Shown piece by piece: positions 26,274-33,705 of a stretch of 64,000 bases of DNA; the stretch's first letter is position 1; each line of letters opens with the position of its first letter. The stretch comes from Chryseobacterium paludis (GTDB taxonomy: Bacteria > Bacteroidota > Bacteroidia > Flavobacteriales > Weeksellaceae), in NCBI RefSeq assembly GCF_025403485.1, contig NZ_CP099966.1, positions 1 through 64,000 on the forward strand, given 5' to 3'. The notes below the pieces were generated by a model, which did no database searches, was not told the origin of the DNA, and was given only the letters and a program-made list of their open reading frames with translations. Both the position numbers and the translations under genes were made by a program.

Positions 26274-27656
26274 ATGGGTAAAAAAGTAAAACCAAACCTC
26301 TCCATGACTCAGATCATCAACATGAGTATGGGTTTTTTAGGAATTCAGATGGCTTTTGGCTTACAAAATGGAAATGCAAGTAGAATTCTTGCCAATTTCG
26401 GGGCAGATGTTCATGAGCTATCCTGGTTTTGGTTGGTGGCACCTGTTACCGGATTAATTGTTCAGCCAATTATCGGACATATGGGAGATAATACCTGGAG
26501 TCCTTTGGGAAGAAGGAAACCCTATTTCCTAATTGGTGCTGTTTTATGTGCTATTGGTCTGGTTTTACTTCCTAATGCAGCTTCTGCTACCCAAATGATG
26601 GCTGCTAATGTATTGTTATTAGCTGTTATATTTTTGGCAATGATGGATGCTTCCATTAACGTTGCGATGGAGCCTTTTCGAGCTTTAGTAGGCGATATGC
26701 TTCCCAAACATCAGGGAACAATTGGATTTTCTGTTCAAACAATACTAATTGGTATTGGAGCTGTGATCGGATCATATCTGCCCAGTCTATTTACAAAACT
26801 AGGTATATCTAATGAAGCTCCTAAAGGTTTTGTGGGCAATAATGTTATTTATTCTTTTTATGTTGGAGCAATACTATTGTTGATAACAATACTTTATACA
26901 ATTTTCACAACTAAGGAATATTCTCCAAAAGAGTTTGCTGAATTTGCAGATGGTAAAGAGGCAGTGGAGGAATCATCTAAATTTAGTGATATTTTTAAAG
27001 ATTTTGCTAGTATCCCGTTACAAATGAAAAAATTAGGGATAGTTCAATTTTTTTCCTGGTTCGCTCTTTTTACCATGTGGGTATTTACAACAAGTGCATT
27101 AGCCACTCATCATTTTGGTCTTTCACCAGAAGATACTCATTCAAAGAGATTTAATAATGCTGGAGATTTACAAAATGAACTATTTGCAATATATAACTTT
27201 TGCGCTATTCCTTTTGCTTTTTTATTAGCTCCAATTGCAAAATGGATTGGAAAGAAACAAACACATGCTTTAGCCTTAACGTGTGGAGGAATAGGATTAA
27301 TTTCAATGTATTTTATTAAAGACGCTAGTTATCTCTGGATGTCGATGATTGGATTAGGATTTGCCTGGGCAAGTATTTTAGCAATGCCTTATGCGATGTT
27401 GATAGAAGTAATTCCTCAAAGAAAAATGGGAGTATACATGGGAATTTTCAACTTCTTCATTGTCATTCCACAAATTATCAATGGCCTTTTTGGCGGACCT
27501 ATAGTAAGTGGGTTCTTCGGAAACTATGCTATTGGTTACGTTGTAGTAGGTGGGGTCTGTATGTTGCTTGGAGCTATTCTTACGATGATTCTTGTTAAAT
27601 CAGAAGATGAAACGCCTAAAGAAATTGAGGAAGAAATTAAGCAGGTACATTTTTGA
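26274..27656 (+). CDS. MFS sugar transporter (SLC45/MalT-like), probable maltose importer
   Basis: The 460-residue polytopic protein has about 12 spans. The loop after span 2 reads GHMGDNTWSPLGRRKPYF, the modified MFS motif found in SLC45/GPH-like disaccharide carriers, where the Arg-rich GRR is conserved. Inner-membrane uptake of maltose or maltodextrin produced by the upstream glycosidases is inferred from both motif and position at the end of the starch locus. A terminator-like hairpin follows at 27723. It is unrelated in detail to the MFS protein at 29516. Confidence 0.87.
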   Translation: MGKKVKPNLSMTQIINMSMGFLGIQMAFGLQNGNASRILANFGADVHELSWFWLVAPVTGLIVQPIIGHMGDNTWSPLGRRKPYFLIGAVLCAIGLVLLPNAASATQMMAANVLLLAVIFLAMMDASINVAMEPFRALVGDMLPKHQGTIGFSVQTILIGIGAVIGSYLPSLFTKLGISNEAPKGFVGNNVIYSFYVGAILLLITILYTIFTTKEYSPKEFAEFADGKEAVEESSKFSDIFKDFASIPLQMKKLGIVQFFSWFALFTMWVFTTSALATHHFGLSPEDTHSKRFNNAGDLQNELFAIYNFCAIPFAFLLAPIAKWIGKKQTHALALTCGGIGLISMYFIKDASYLWMSMIGLGFAWASILAMPYAMLIEVIPQRKMGVYMGIFNFFIVIPQIINGLFGGPIVSGFFGNYAIGYVVVGGVCMLLGAILTMILVKSEDETPKEIEEEIKQVHF

Positions 27657-27986
27657 TTGAAGCAAGTACTAGAAGTTAGAAGTGCGACGAGATTATGTAC
27701 TTTAAAAACAAATATCAATAGGAGTGGGCTTTAGCCCACTTTTTTATTATAAATATATTCAAATGGCTTTAGTCAAAACATAAGTTTAAGTCTCGCAGAT
27801 TTTGCAGATTTTATTTTTATGATGAGGTGAAATCTACATGATCTATAAAGTTCGTGAGACTATTTTGATATACCATATCCACATAGAATCATGGTTCTTT
27901 ATTTATATAATCAATTGGAATTTAATTTTTTATTAAGCTAACCGTGGCTTTAAATCTTTAATTTAGATAGATTAAAATTTTAAAGG
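27657..27986. other. 330-bp intergenic region with repeat elements
   Basis: No gene was seen. It holds a hairpin (27723-27746), the repeat words CTTTAGTCAAAACA and CTCGCAGATTTTGCAGATTT (to about 27810), and AT-rich DNA before the GMC gene. No consensus promoter was found for that gene. Confidence 0.6.
27723..27810 (+). repeat. Composite dispersed repeat, left copy (with terminator-like hairpin)
   Basis: Perfect hairpin AGTGGGCT-TT-AGCCCACT plus T run (27723-27746), which can terminate the sugar-transporter transcript. It is followed by GGCTTTAGTCAAAACA and CTCGCAGATTTTGCAGATTT. The same order of three words occurs in reverse orientation at 30773-30701. Confidence 0.6.
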
Positions 27987-29519
27987 ATGTATGATATCAT
28001 AATCATTGGTAGTGGAGCAGGAGGTGCAACAATGGCTTATAGATTAGCTGACAGTGGAAAGAAAATACTGGTTATTGAAAGAGGGGATTATGTACCTGTT
28101 GAAAAAGAAAACTGGGATTCTATAGAAGTTTTTGAGAAGAACAGATATACAACAACAGATCTATGGTTAGATAAACATGGAAAGCCATTTCGCCCCGGAA
28201 TGCATTATAATGTAGGTGGAAATACCAAATTTTATGGAGCTGCTTTATTTCGTTTGAGGGAAGAAGACTTTAAAGAAATACAACATTATGGAGGAACTTC
28301 ACCAGTCTGGCCTATTCAATATGAAGATTTAAAGGCTTATTATCTGGAAGCTGAAAAGCTTTTTCATGTTCACGGTAAAAGAGGATCAGATCCAACAGAA
28401 CCATTCGATTCTGAACCTTACCCTAATCCACCATTACCCCACGAACCGAGAATTCAAGAGATTGTTGATGAATTAACCAATTATGGACTGCATCCTTTTG
28501 AATTGCCTATCGGGGTGAATTTAGAACCTCATAATACAGCAAATGCCCCTTACATATTAGATCGTTTTGATGGTTTTCCAGATGCTTCCGAAAGAAAAGG
28601 TGATGCCCATCTACGTTCATTATCCAAAGCATTGGAGTATCCCAATGTAGAATTGATGACCAATGCAAAAGTGCTGAAATTGAACACTGACAGCACAGGA
28701 AAGAGAATTTCTGAGGTTTTAATAGAACGGAATGGAGAAACAAAAACATTGACTTCAGATCTGGTGATTCTTTCTGCAGGCGCTATTAATTCTGCAGCTA
28801 TATTATTGGAAAGTAAAAACGAACAGTTTCCTGATGGTCTTGCCAATACATCAGATCAGATTGGAAGAAATTATATGTTTCATCAGAATACAGCATTGGT
28901 GGCTTTATATACGGAGCCGAACCCTACAAAATTTGGAAAAACATTTGGCATCAATGATTTCTACCATGCAAACAGAGGTTATGAATTTCCTTTAGGACAT
29001 ATCCAGATGTTGGGAAAGTCCGATGAACACCAGATTAAAGCAGATAGTCCAATTCCTGCACCAGGTTTTACTTTTGAACTCATGGCTAAGCATGCAGTCG
29101 ATTTTTGGCTGACATCTGAAGATCTGCCAGATCCTGAAAATAGGGTGACCGTAGAAAATGGACAGATTAAAATAACCTACTCTGAGAACAATCAAAAAGG
29201 ACATGAACTTTTAAAAGCTGAATTGATTAAAGCTTTAAAAGCATCCGGAAAATTTGAAAGCTTTTTATTCAAAGGGTTTTATTTCAGTAAAGGAATGGAT
29301 ATCGCTTCACCAGCACATCAGAATGGAACGACAAAAATGGGTGTAGATCCTAAAACTTCAGTGGTTGATACGAACTGTAAAGCACATGATTTAGAAAACC
29401 TATATATTGTAGATGGTGGATTCTTTGTCTCCAGTGGAGCGGTAAATCCGGCACTTACCATTATTGCTATGGCATTAAGAGTGGGAGATTATCTGAAAAC
29501 CCATGTTTTAACATCATGA
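27987..29519 (+). CDS. GMC-family FAD-dependent oxidoreductase
   Basis: The 510-residue flavoprotein has the dinucleotide-binding motif at the N terminus (IIIGSGAGGATMAYRLADSG), then NVGGNTKFYGAALFRLREED, where FAD is clasped. The C-terminal GMC_oxred_C region has AHQNGTTKMG with the catalytic-type His, and VDGGFFVSSGAVNPALTIIA with the second conserved Asn. Such enzymes oxidise alcohol groups of sugars or other polyols. No Tat or Sec signal is evident, so it is probably cytosolic. It overlaps the following MFS gene by 4 bp (ATGA), which implies coupled translation and a shared substrate. Confidence 0.9.
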   Translation: MYDIIIIGSGAGGATMAYRLADSGKKILVIERGDYVPVEKENWDSIEVFEKNRYTTTDLWLDKHGKPFRPGMHYNVGGNTKFYGAALFRLREEDFKEIQHYGGTSPVWPIQYEDLKAYYLEAEKLFHVHGKRGSDPTEPFDSEPYPNPPLPHEPRIQEIVDELTNYGLHPFELPIGVNLEPHNTANAPYILDRFDGFPDASERKGDAHLRSLSKALEYPNVELMTNAKVLKLNTDSTGKRISEVLIERNGETKTLTSDLVILSAGAINSAAILLESKNEQFPDGLANTSDQIGRNYMFHQNTALVALYTEPNPTKFGKTFGINDFYHANRGYEFPLGHIQMLGKSDEHQIKADSPIPAPGFTFELMAKHAVDFWLTSEDLPDPENRVTVENGQIKITYSENNQKGHELLKAELIKALKASGKFESFLFKGFYFSKGMDIASPAHQNGTTKMGVDPKTSVVDTNCKAHDLENLYIVDGGFFVSSGAVNPALTIIAMALRVGDYLKTHVLTS

Positions 29520-30682
29520 ATTCTAAAACAGTAACCATCATTGTCGTCTATTTACTGGCTTTTCTGACAGGAGTTAATTTTGTTGTATTTCCGGCTTTGG
29601 GAACTGCTTTTACAGATCATTCTTTATTTGAGTTAAGTCCGTCAAAGTTTGGAAATCTCTTCATCCCACAAGTAATTTGCATTATTGTTTCCTGTTTAGG
29701 AGCTCCTTTTCTTGTTAATAAAATAGGGCCTAAAATAGTTTTGAGCTGCGGACTCTTATTGATGATTATATCGACGGGAACCTTATGGATACTTCACTAT
29801 TTTATGGACGAAAAGTTCTTATTGTTTCCTGTATTAATGATTTTGGTAGCATTTACAGGAACAGGATTTGGACTTTCTATAACGACATTAAATCCATTAG
29901 CCGCGAGCTTGTTTAATAATAAAAGATCTTCTGCTATTTTGATCTTACAGTTTTTAGTGGGATTGGGAACCTCTACTTCCCCATTAATGATGAATCTGAT
30001 AGGTGATGTCAAAAACTGGATGTATATTCCCGGCAGTATATTTATTGTCGTGACTATCGCTTTTATCGCTTTTTTATTTTTAAAATTAGAAAAAGGAACA
30101 TTTTTCGAACTTCCCAGGCATTTTAAAATTCCCGGAAAACTATGGATTTTCTTTGTCACCATTATTTTATATGGATGCATAGAAGGCACCTTTGGAAGTT
30201 TTGGTGGAATTATACTTAAAAATCAAGGCCTGGATAATAACAAAGCCAGTCTCGGGCTTTCCTTATTTTGGGGTGGTATTGCTCTTAATCGATTGTTGTT
30301 TGGAATTTTTTCAGAAAGATTTAATTTATCCTATGTTTATTTAACTTCTCCTTTATGGGTAGCTGGGTTGGTCTTTCTAATGTTGGTCGATCCTAATGTA
30401 AATATTCTTTTATTCCTGATGTTCTTCATTGGCTTTTTTATGGGAAGTATTTTCCCCGGATCTATTGGTTGGGGAACCATAGAATTTCCAACGCTTTCTG
30501 TATTGGTTTCCGGATTTTTAATGGCTGCTAATCAAATTGGGACCGGCGCTGTAACAAATATCTTAGGTCATTTTTCCAATTATACTTCTATGATTTTAGA
30601 ATTTCTTATCGTCTTTATGATACTTATTTGCGGTCTTCTTTTCTATCTTAAAAGAGATTCTAAAATTAAAGAGGCTTTTTAA
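29516..30682 (+). CDS. MFS transporter coupled to the GMC oxidoreductase
   Basis: The 388-residue protein is a 12-span MFS carrier: hydrophobic segments are spaced through the whole chain, starting VTIIVVYLLAFLTGVNFVVF and ending IVFMILICGLLFYL. The start ATG overlaps the TGA of the GMC gene (ATGA), the closest coupling in this window. The duplicated-half features such as GIALNRLLFGIFSERF resemble the fucose-permease-like or NarK-like subgroup, but not clearly. It may import the compound oxidised by the flavoprotein. The substrate is unknown. Confidence 0.82.
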   Translation: MNSKTVTIIVVYLLAFLTGVNFVVFPALGTAFTDHSLFELSPSKFGNLFIPQVICIIVSCLGAPFLVNKIGPKIVLSCGLLLMIISTGTLWILHYFMDEKFLLFPVLMILVAFTGTGFGLSITTLNPLAASLFNNKRSSAILILQFLVGLGTSTSPLMMNLIGDVKNWMYIPGSIFIVVTIAFIAFLFLKLEKGTFFELPRHFKIPGKLWIFFVTIILYGCIEGTFGSFGGIILKNQGLDNNKASLGLSLFWGGIALNRLLFGIFSERFNLSYVYLTSPLWVAGLVFLMLVDPNVNILLFLMFFIGFFMGSIFPGSIGWGTIEFPTLSVLVSGFLMAANQIGTGAVTNILGHFSNYTSMILEFLIVFMILICGLLFYLKRDSKIKEAF

Positions 30683-30700
30683 TACAATTTTGAAACTTTG

Positions 30701-30773
30701 AAGATCTGCTCTATCTGCTTGATTTACGAAATTATCTTGTTTTATGACTAAAGGTGGACAAAAGCCCACCTTA
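30701..30773 (-). repeat. Composite dispersed repeat, right copy
   Basis: Read on the minus strand: hairpin AAGGTGG...CCACCTT, then CTTTAGTCATAAAACA, then CGTAAATCAAGCAGAT. This is the same word order as 27723-27810 in the opposite orientation, on the other side of the GMC/MFS pair. Confidence 0.55.
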
Positions 30774-30809
30774 AAAATAAGAATATAAAAAACGGTTATT
30801 AACCAAAAC

Positions 30810-31409
30810 TTAGAAACTATACGCTTCGATTTCTGAAACAGTTTTAGATAAATTTTCCTCTTTTAAATGAGGCATCATCGTTCCCTGAGATTTGAAAACT
30901 TCAACATCTGTAATGCCAATAAAACCTAATAAAGTTTTTAAATACGTTTCAACATTCTCAATAAGTCCATTTTCATATACACCACCGGCTGCAAAATTCA
31001 GATATACTTTTTTGTTCTCCAGAAGACCTTTTGGTGCTCCATCAGCATAAGAAAATGTTTTTCCTGCAACAGAAATACTGTCAATCCAGGATTTTAAAGT
31101 TGATGGAAAACTGAAATTATAAAAAGGAACTCCAATCACGATAATATCTGCATTCTGAACTTCTCTCAATGCTTCGTCAGAATATTTCGAAGCTTCTTTT
31201 TGTTCGTCATTCTTTTCTTCATCGGGAATTCTTGATGCACTGAAATGATGAATTTCTAAATGGGGAATCGGGTTTGTTGCCAAATCACGGACAACAACTT
31301 TGCTTTCAGGATTTTTTTCTAACAATTGATTAATAACAGTCTGAGAGAGTTGACTGCTTATAGAGTTTTCTCCTACGATACTTGTTTTGATATTTAAAAT
31401 GTTTGCCAT
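30810..31409 (-). CDS. azoR: FMN-dependent NADH-azoreductase
   Basis: A 199-residue flavodoxin-fold quinone/azo reductase of the AzoR family. The start at 31409 (MANILNIKTSIVGENSISSQ) is chosen because the upstream extension to 31553 would run across the divergent promoter region and into the HxlR gene. Visible features are the FMN-binding N-terminal loop, VIGVPFYNFSFPSTLKSWID (the PMYNF-equivalent) and the FAAGGVY loop. It reduces quinones or azo compounds with NADH and may detoxify electrophiles. It is divergent from the HxlR regulator at 31493, which probably controls it. Confidence 0.93.
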   Translation of the reverse strand: MANILNIKTSIVGENSISSQLSQTVINQLLEKNPESKVVVRDLATNPIPHLEIHHFSASRIPDEEKNDEQKEASKYSDEALREVQNADIIVIGVPFYNFSFPSTLKSWIDSISVAGKTFSYADGAPKGLLENKKVYLNFAAGGVYENGLIENVETYLKTLLGFIGITDVEVFKSQGTMMPHLKEENLSKTVSEIEAYSF

Positions 31410-31433
31410 TTTGTTTTTTGTTTTTATTGATGA

Positions 31434-31464
31434 CAAAATTATTGTAAATTTACTTTCAAAAGTA
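31434..31464 (-). promoter_or_regulatory. azoR promoter element and overlapping palindrome
   Basis: On the minus strand TAATTTTG (31441-31434) matches the -7 consensus for azoR. Just upstream lies the near-perfect palindrome TACTTT-CA-AAAGTA (31451-31464), located where the -33 region would be: a likely site for the adjacent HxlR repressor. Confidence 0.6.
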
Positions 31465-31492
31465 TAGTAGTTACCTAAAGGAAAGCGGAATA

Positions 31493-31870
31493 ATGGAAAA
31501 ACAGCATAATCATAAAGATTGTATGCAGGCTTTAAAACCTGTTCAGGATACATTAGATGTAATCAATGGCAAATGGAAATTACAAATCATCATTTCTTTA
31601 AACCATGGAAATAAGCGGTTTACAGAAATCGAAAGAAGCATCCCTAAATTAACCTCAAAAGTTTTAGCCAAAGAATTAAAAGAACTGGAGCAAAATGGGT
31701 TGGTTGAAAGAATAGTGAGAGATAGCTATCCCGTTTCTATTGAATACCTGCCAACAGAATATACAAAAACCCTGCATCCCGTAGTGGAATCATTAAAGAA
31801 TTGGGGTACAAATCATCGCCAGCATATTTTTGGTACAGGTGTCGAAGAAGTAAAAGATAACGAGAGTTAA
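31493..31870 (+). CDS. HxlR-family transcriptional regulator
   Basis: A 125-residue winged-helix dimeric regulator. The family core is seen as CMQALKPVQDTLDVINGKWK, then LNHGNKRFTEIERSIPKLTSKVLAKELKELEQNGLVER across the recognition helix and wing. The early Cys (position 10) is where redox- or electrophile-sensing members such as YodB and HypR carry the sensor cysteine. Divergent placement next to azoR with a palindrome between them supports control of azoR in response to quinone or thiol stress, by inference. Confidence 0.93.
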   Translation: MEKQHNHKDCMQALKPVQDTLDVINGKWKLQIIISLNHGNKRFTEIERSIPKLTSKVLAKELKELEQNGLVERIVRDSYPVSIEYLPTEYTKTLHPVVESLKNWGTNHRQHIFGTGVEEVKDNES

Positions 31871-32060
31871 AAGAAGGAAGGCAAAATCGCTGAATCGCAA
31901 AACTGCGAAATCACATCATTATAAAATATGAAAAAGCTTAGATACAAACGCTGTTTTGTCATTCCGCAGGAATCTCACTAAAAAATATTCAGAATCCATA
32001 ATCCATAATTCAAAATTTATAATCCATAATTTAATCTAAACATCCTTTCTTACCTTACAT
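31871..32060. repeat. Cluster of low-complexity and dispersed intergenic repeats
   Basis: Contains GCAAAATCGCTGAATCGCAA, a GTCATTCCGCAGGAATCTCA copy (31957-31976), and at least three tandem variants of ATCCATAAT (31990-32030). No ORF or promoter stands out; the pirin gene follows. Confidence 0.5.
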
Positions 32061-32112
32061 CAACATCTGCGAATCTCACACGCCGTACATTTGTACCATA
32101 ATTAATCACAAT

Positions 32113-32841
32113 ATGAAAACAGTATATCATAAATCAGATTCAAGAGGCCATGCTAATCATGGTTGGTTAAATAGTTACCATACTTTCAGTTTTGCAAATT
32201 ATCAGAATCCTGAAAGAAGCAATTTTGGAGTTTTAAGAGTGTTGAATGATGACACGGTTTCTCAGGGAATGGGATTTGGAACACACCCTCACAGAGATAT
32301 GGAAATTATTTCTATTCCTTTGGAAGGTGATTTGGAACATAAAGACTCAATAGGAACTACCGCCGTTATTAAAAAGGGAGAAATTCAGGTGATGAGTGCC
32401 GGAACTGGTGTACAACACAGTGAGTACAATAAAAATAAAGATGAAGAAGTAAAATTCTTACAGATCTGGGTTTTCCCAAGAGAATTGAATGTAGAACCCC
32501 GATATGATCAGAAAAGCATTAAGGAAGGAGAAAAGATCAATGGGTTTCAGCAGATTCTTTCACCAAATAAAGATGATGATGGAGTTTGGATTCATCAGGA
32601 TGCATGGTTTAATTTAGCCAATTTTACCAAAGGAAATGGGAAGAACTATGTTTTTAATAAAAAAGGAAATGGTGTTTATGCTTTTGTATTGAAAGGAAGT
32701 GCAAAAGTAGGAGACAGAGTATTAAATGAAAGAGACGGATTGGGAATTTGGGATACTCAGAGTTTTAACATCGAAGCTGTTGAAGACACCGAAATATTAT
32801 TGATGGAAGTTCCAATGGATTTACCATCTTATTTGAAATAA
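32113..32841 (+). CDS. Pirin family protein
   Basis: The 242-residue bicupin resembles the YhhW/quercetinase branch of pirins. The metal-binding set lies in the N-terminal cupin: FGTHPHRDMEIISIPLEGDL then EHKDS, followed by MSAGTGVQHSEYN, giving the usual three His and one Glu. The C-terminal cupin (about 140-240) lacks these ligands, as is normal. Pirins may act as quercetin dioxygenases or redox sensors. It is followed by an FMN reductase after 36 bp; together with the azoreductase they form a redox-stress neighbourhood. Confidence 0.92.
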   Translation: MKTVYHKSDSRGHANHGWLNSYHTFSFANYQNPERSNFGVLRVLNDDTVSQGMGFGTHPHRDMEIISIPLEGDLEHKDSIGTTAVIKKGEIQVMSAGTGVQHSEYNKNKDEEVKFLQIWVFPRELNVEPRYDQKSIKEGEKINGFQQILSPNKDDDGVWIHQDAWFNLANFTKGNGKNYVFNKKGNGVYAFVLKGSAKVGDRVLNERDGLGIWDTQSFNIEAVEDTEILLMEVPMDLPSYLK

Positions 32842-32877
32842 AAATTAAATTTGTAGACTTAAAAAAAATTAAATAGA

Positions 32878-33432
32878 ATGAAAGTTTTAGCAATAGCAGG
32901 AAGTAATTCCGATGCATCAATGAATAAGCATTTAGTATCTTATGCTGCATCTATGTTTGGAGAAAATGCAGAAGTAGAAGTAATAGATTTGAATCCTTTT
33001 GAAATGCCTATTTATAAGCATGAAAGAGAACTGGCAGGAGGTGTACCTCAGGAAGCAAAGGATTTTGCTGCAAAAATTGATGCTGCGAATTTACTTTTGG
33101 TTTCTTTACCAGAACATAATGGTACATATTCAACGGCTTTTAAAAATGTGTTCGACTGGGTTTCCAGAATCAAAGACAGAACAGTCTGGAATGAAGTACC
33201 AATGCTTTTAATGTCTACATCACCTGGTGGAAGAGGCGGAGCTGGAGTTTTGGAAGCTGCGGGTAAACGTTTTCCTTTCCATGGCGGAAATGTGGTAGAA
33301 ACATTTTCACTTCCTTTCTTCAATGATAACTTTGATAAAGGAGCTGGAAAAATATCTAACGAGGAAAAAGACAGCGAATTAAGAGAAAAAATTATTAAGA
33401 TTTCTGCTATTGAAACAATCTTGGAAAAATAG
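32878..33432 (+). CDS. NAD(P)H-dependent FMN reductase (flavodoxin-fold)
   Basis: The 184-residue protein has the NADPH-dependent FMN-reductase fold: phosphate loop AGSNSDASMNKH at residues 6-17, and the diagnostic LPEHNGTYSTAFKNVFDWVS, where the flavin and pyridine nucleotide stack. SPGGRGGAGVLE closes the flavin pocket. Members reduce flavins, quinones or chromate. It lies 36 bp after the pirin gene and is probably in the same transcript. A new promoter begins 4 bp after its stop. Confidence 0.92.
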   Translation: MKVLAIAGSNSDASMNKHLVSYAASMFGENAEVEVIDLNPFEMPIYKHERELAGGVPQEAKDFAAKIDAANLLLVSLPEHNGTYSTAFKNVFDWVSRIKDRTVWNEVPMLLMSTSPGGRGGAGVLEAAGKRFPFHGGNVVETFSLPFFNDNFDKGAGKISNEEKDSELREKIIKISAIETILEK

Positions 33433-33435
33433 AAT

Positions 33436-33465
33436 TTGAATATTAATTTAAAATTACTATTTTTG
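33436..33465 (+). promoter_or_regulatory. Consensus promoter for a short leader transcript
   Basis: TTG (33436-33438), exactly 19 nt, TATTTTTG (33458-33465): complete match to the Bacteroidota consensus. It starts 4 bp after the FMN reductase stop and drives the 24-codon ORF below. Confidence 0.8.
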
Positions 33466-33479
33466 CAAAAAGAAAAGAG

Positions 33480-33554
33480 ATGAAAATTCAGTCCACTTTC
33501 AAAGAATGTTTTTCCATAAAAGGGAAAACTGTGGGCTCTAAAATTCTCAGATAA
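33480..33554 (+). CDS. 24-residue ORF in a self-contained transcription unit upstream of purM
   Basis: ATG at 33480, TAA at 33552-33554; the product begins MKIQSTFKECF and ends TVGSKILR, a basic peptide with one Cys. It begins 14 nt after a consensus promoter, has an A/G-rich leader (AAAAGAGA) that could bind ribosomes, and is followed 7 nt later by a strong intrinsic terminator. The whole transcript would be about 125 nt. It could be a leader peptide of an attenuator for the purine genes, a microprotein gene or simply a small RNA. No similarity to a known family is recognised. Confidence 0.45.
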   Translation: MKIQSTFKECFSIKGKTVGSKILR

Positions 33555-33561
33555 AATACTG

Positions 33562-33597
33562 GCCGATAATCTACTAAGATTGTCGGCTTTTTTATTT
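33562..33597 (+). terminator. Terminator/attenuator upstream of purM
   Basis: 11-bp stem GCCGATAATCT/AGATTGTCGGC with ACTA loop and six T residues, ending about 110 bp before purM. No alternative antiterminator pairing was identified by eye. Confidence 0.85.
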
Positions 33598-33705
33598 TCT
33601 AAATTTTGAATAAATTAATATAAAAGATAGAGTACATCAGATGTAAGATATTAGATTTACAATAGTTTGTAATCTGAAATCTAGCCTCTAAAATCTAAAT
33701 ACAAC

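Noticed and set aside
31410..31553. Longer azoreductase starting at 31553
   Set aside because: The extension would overlap the HxlR gene and the palindrome/promoter region; family members start at MANILNIKTS.
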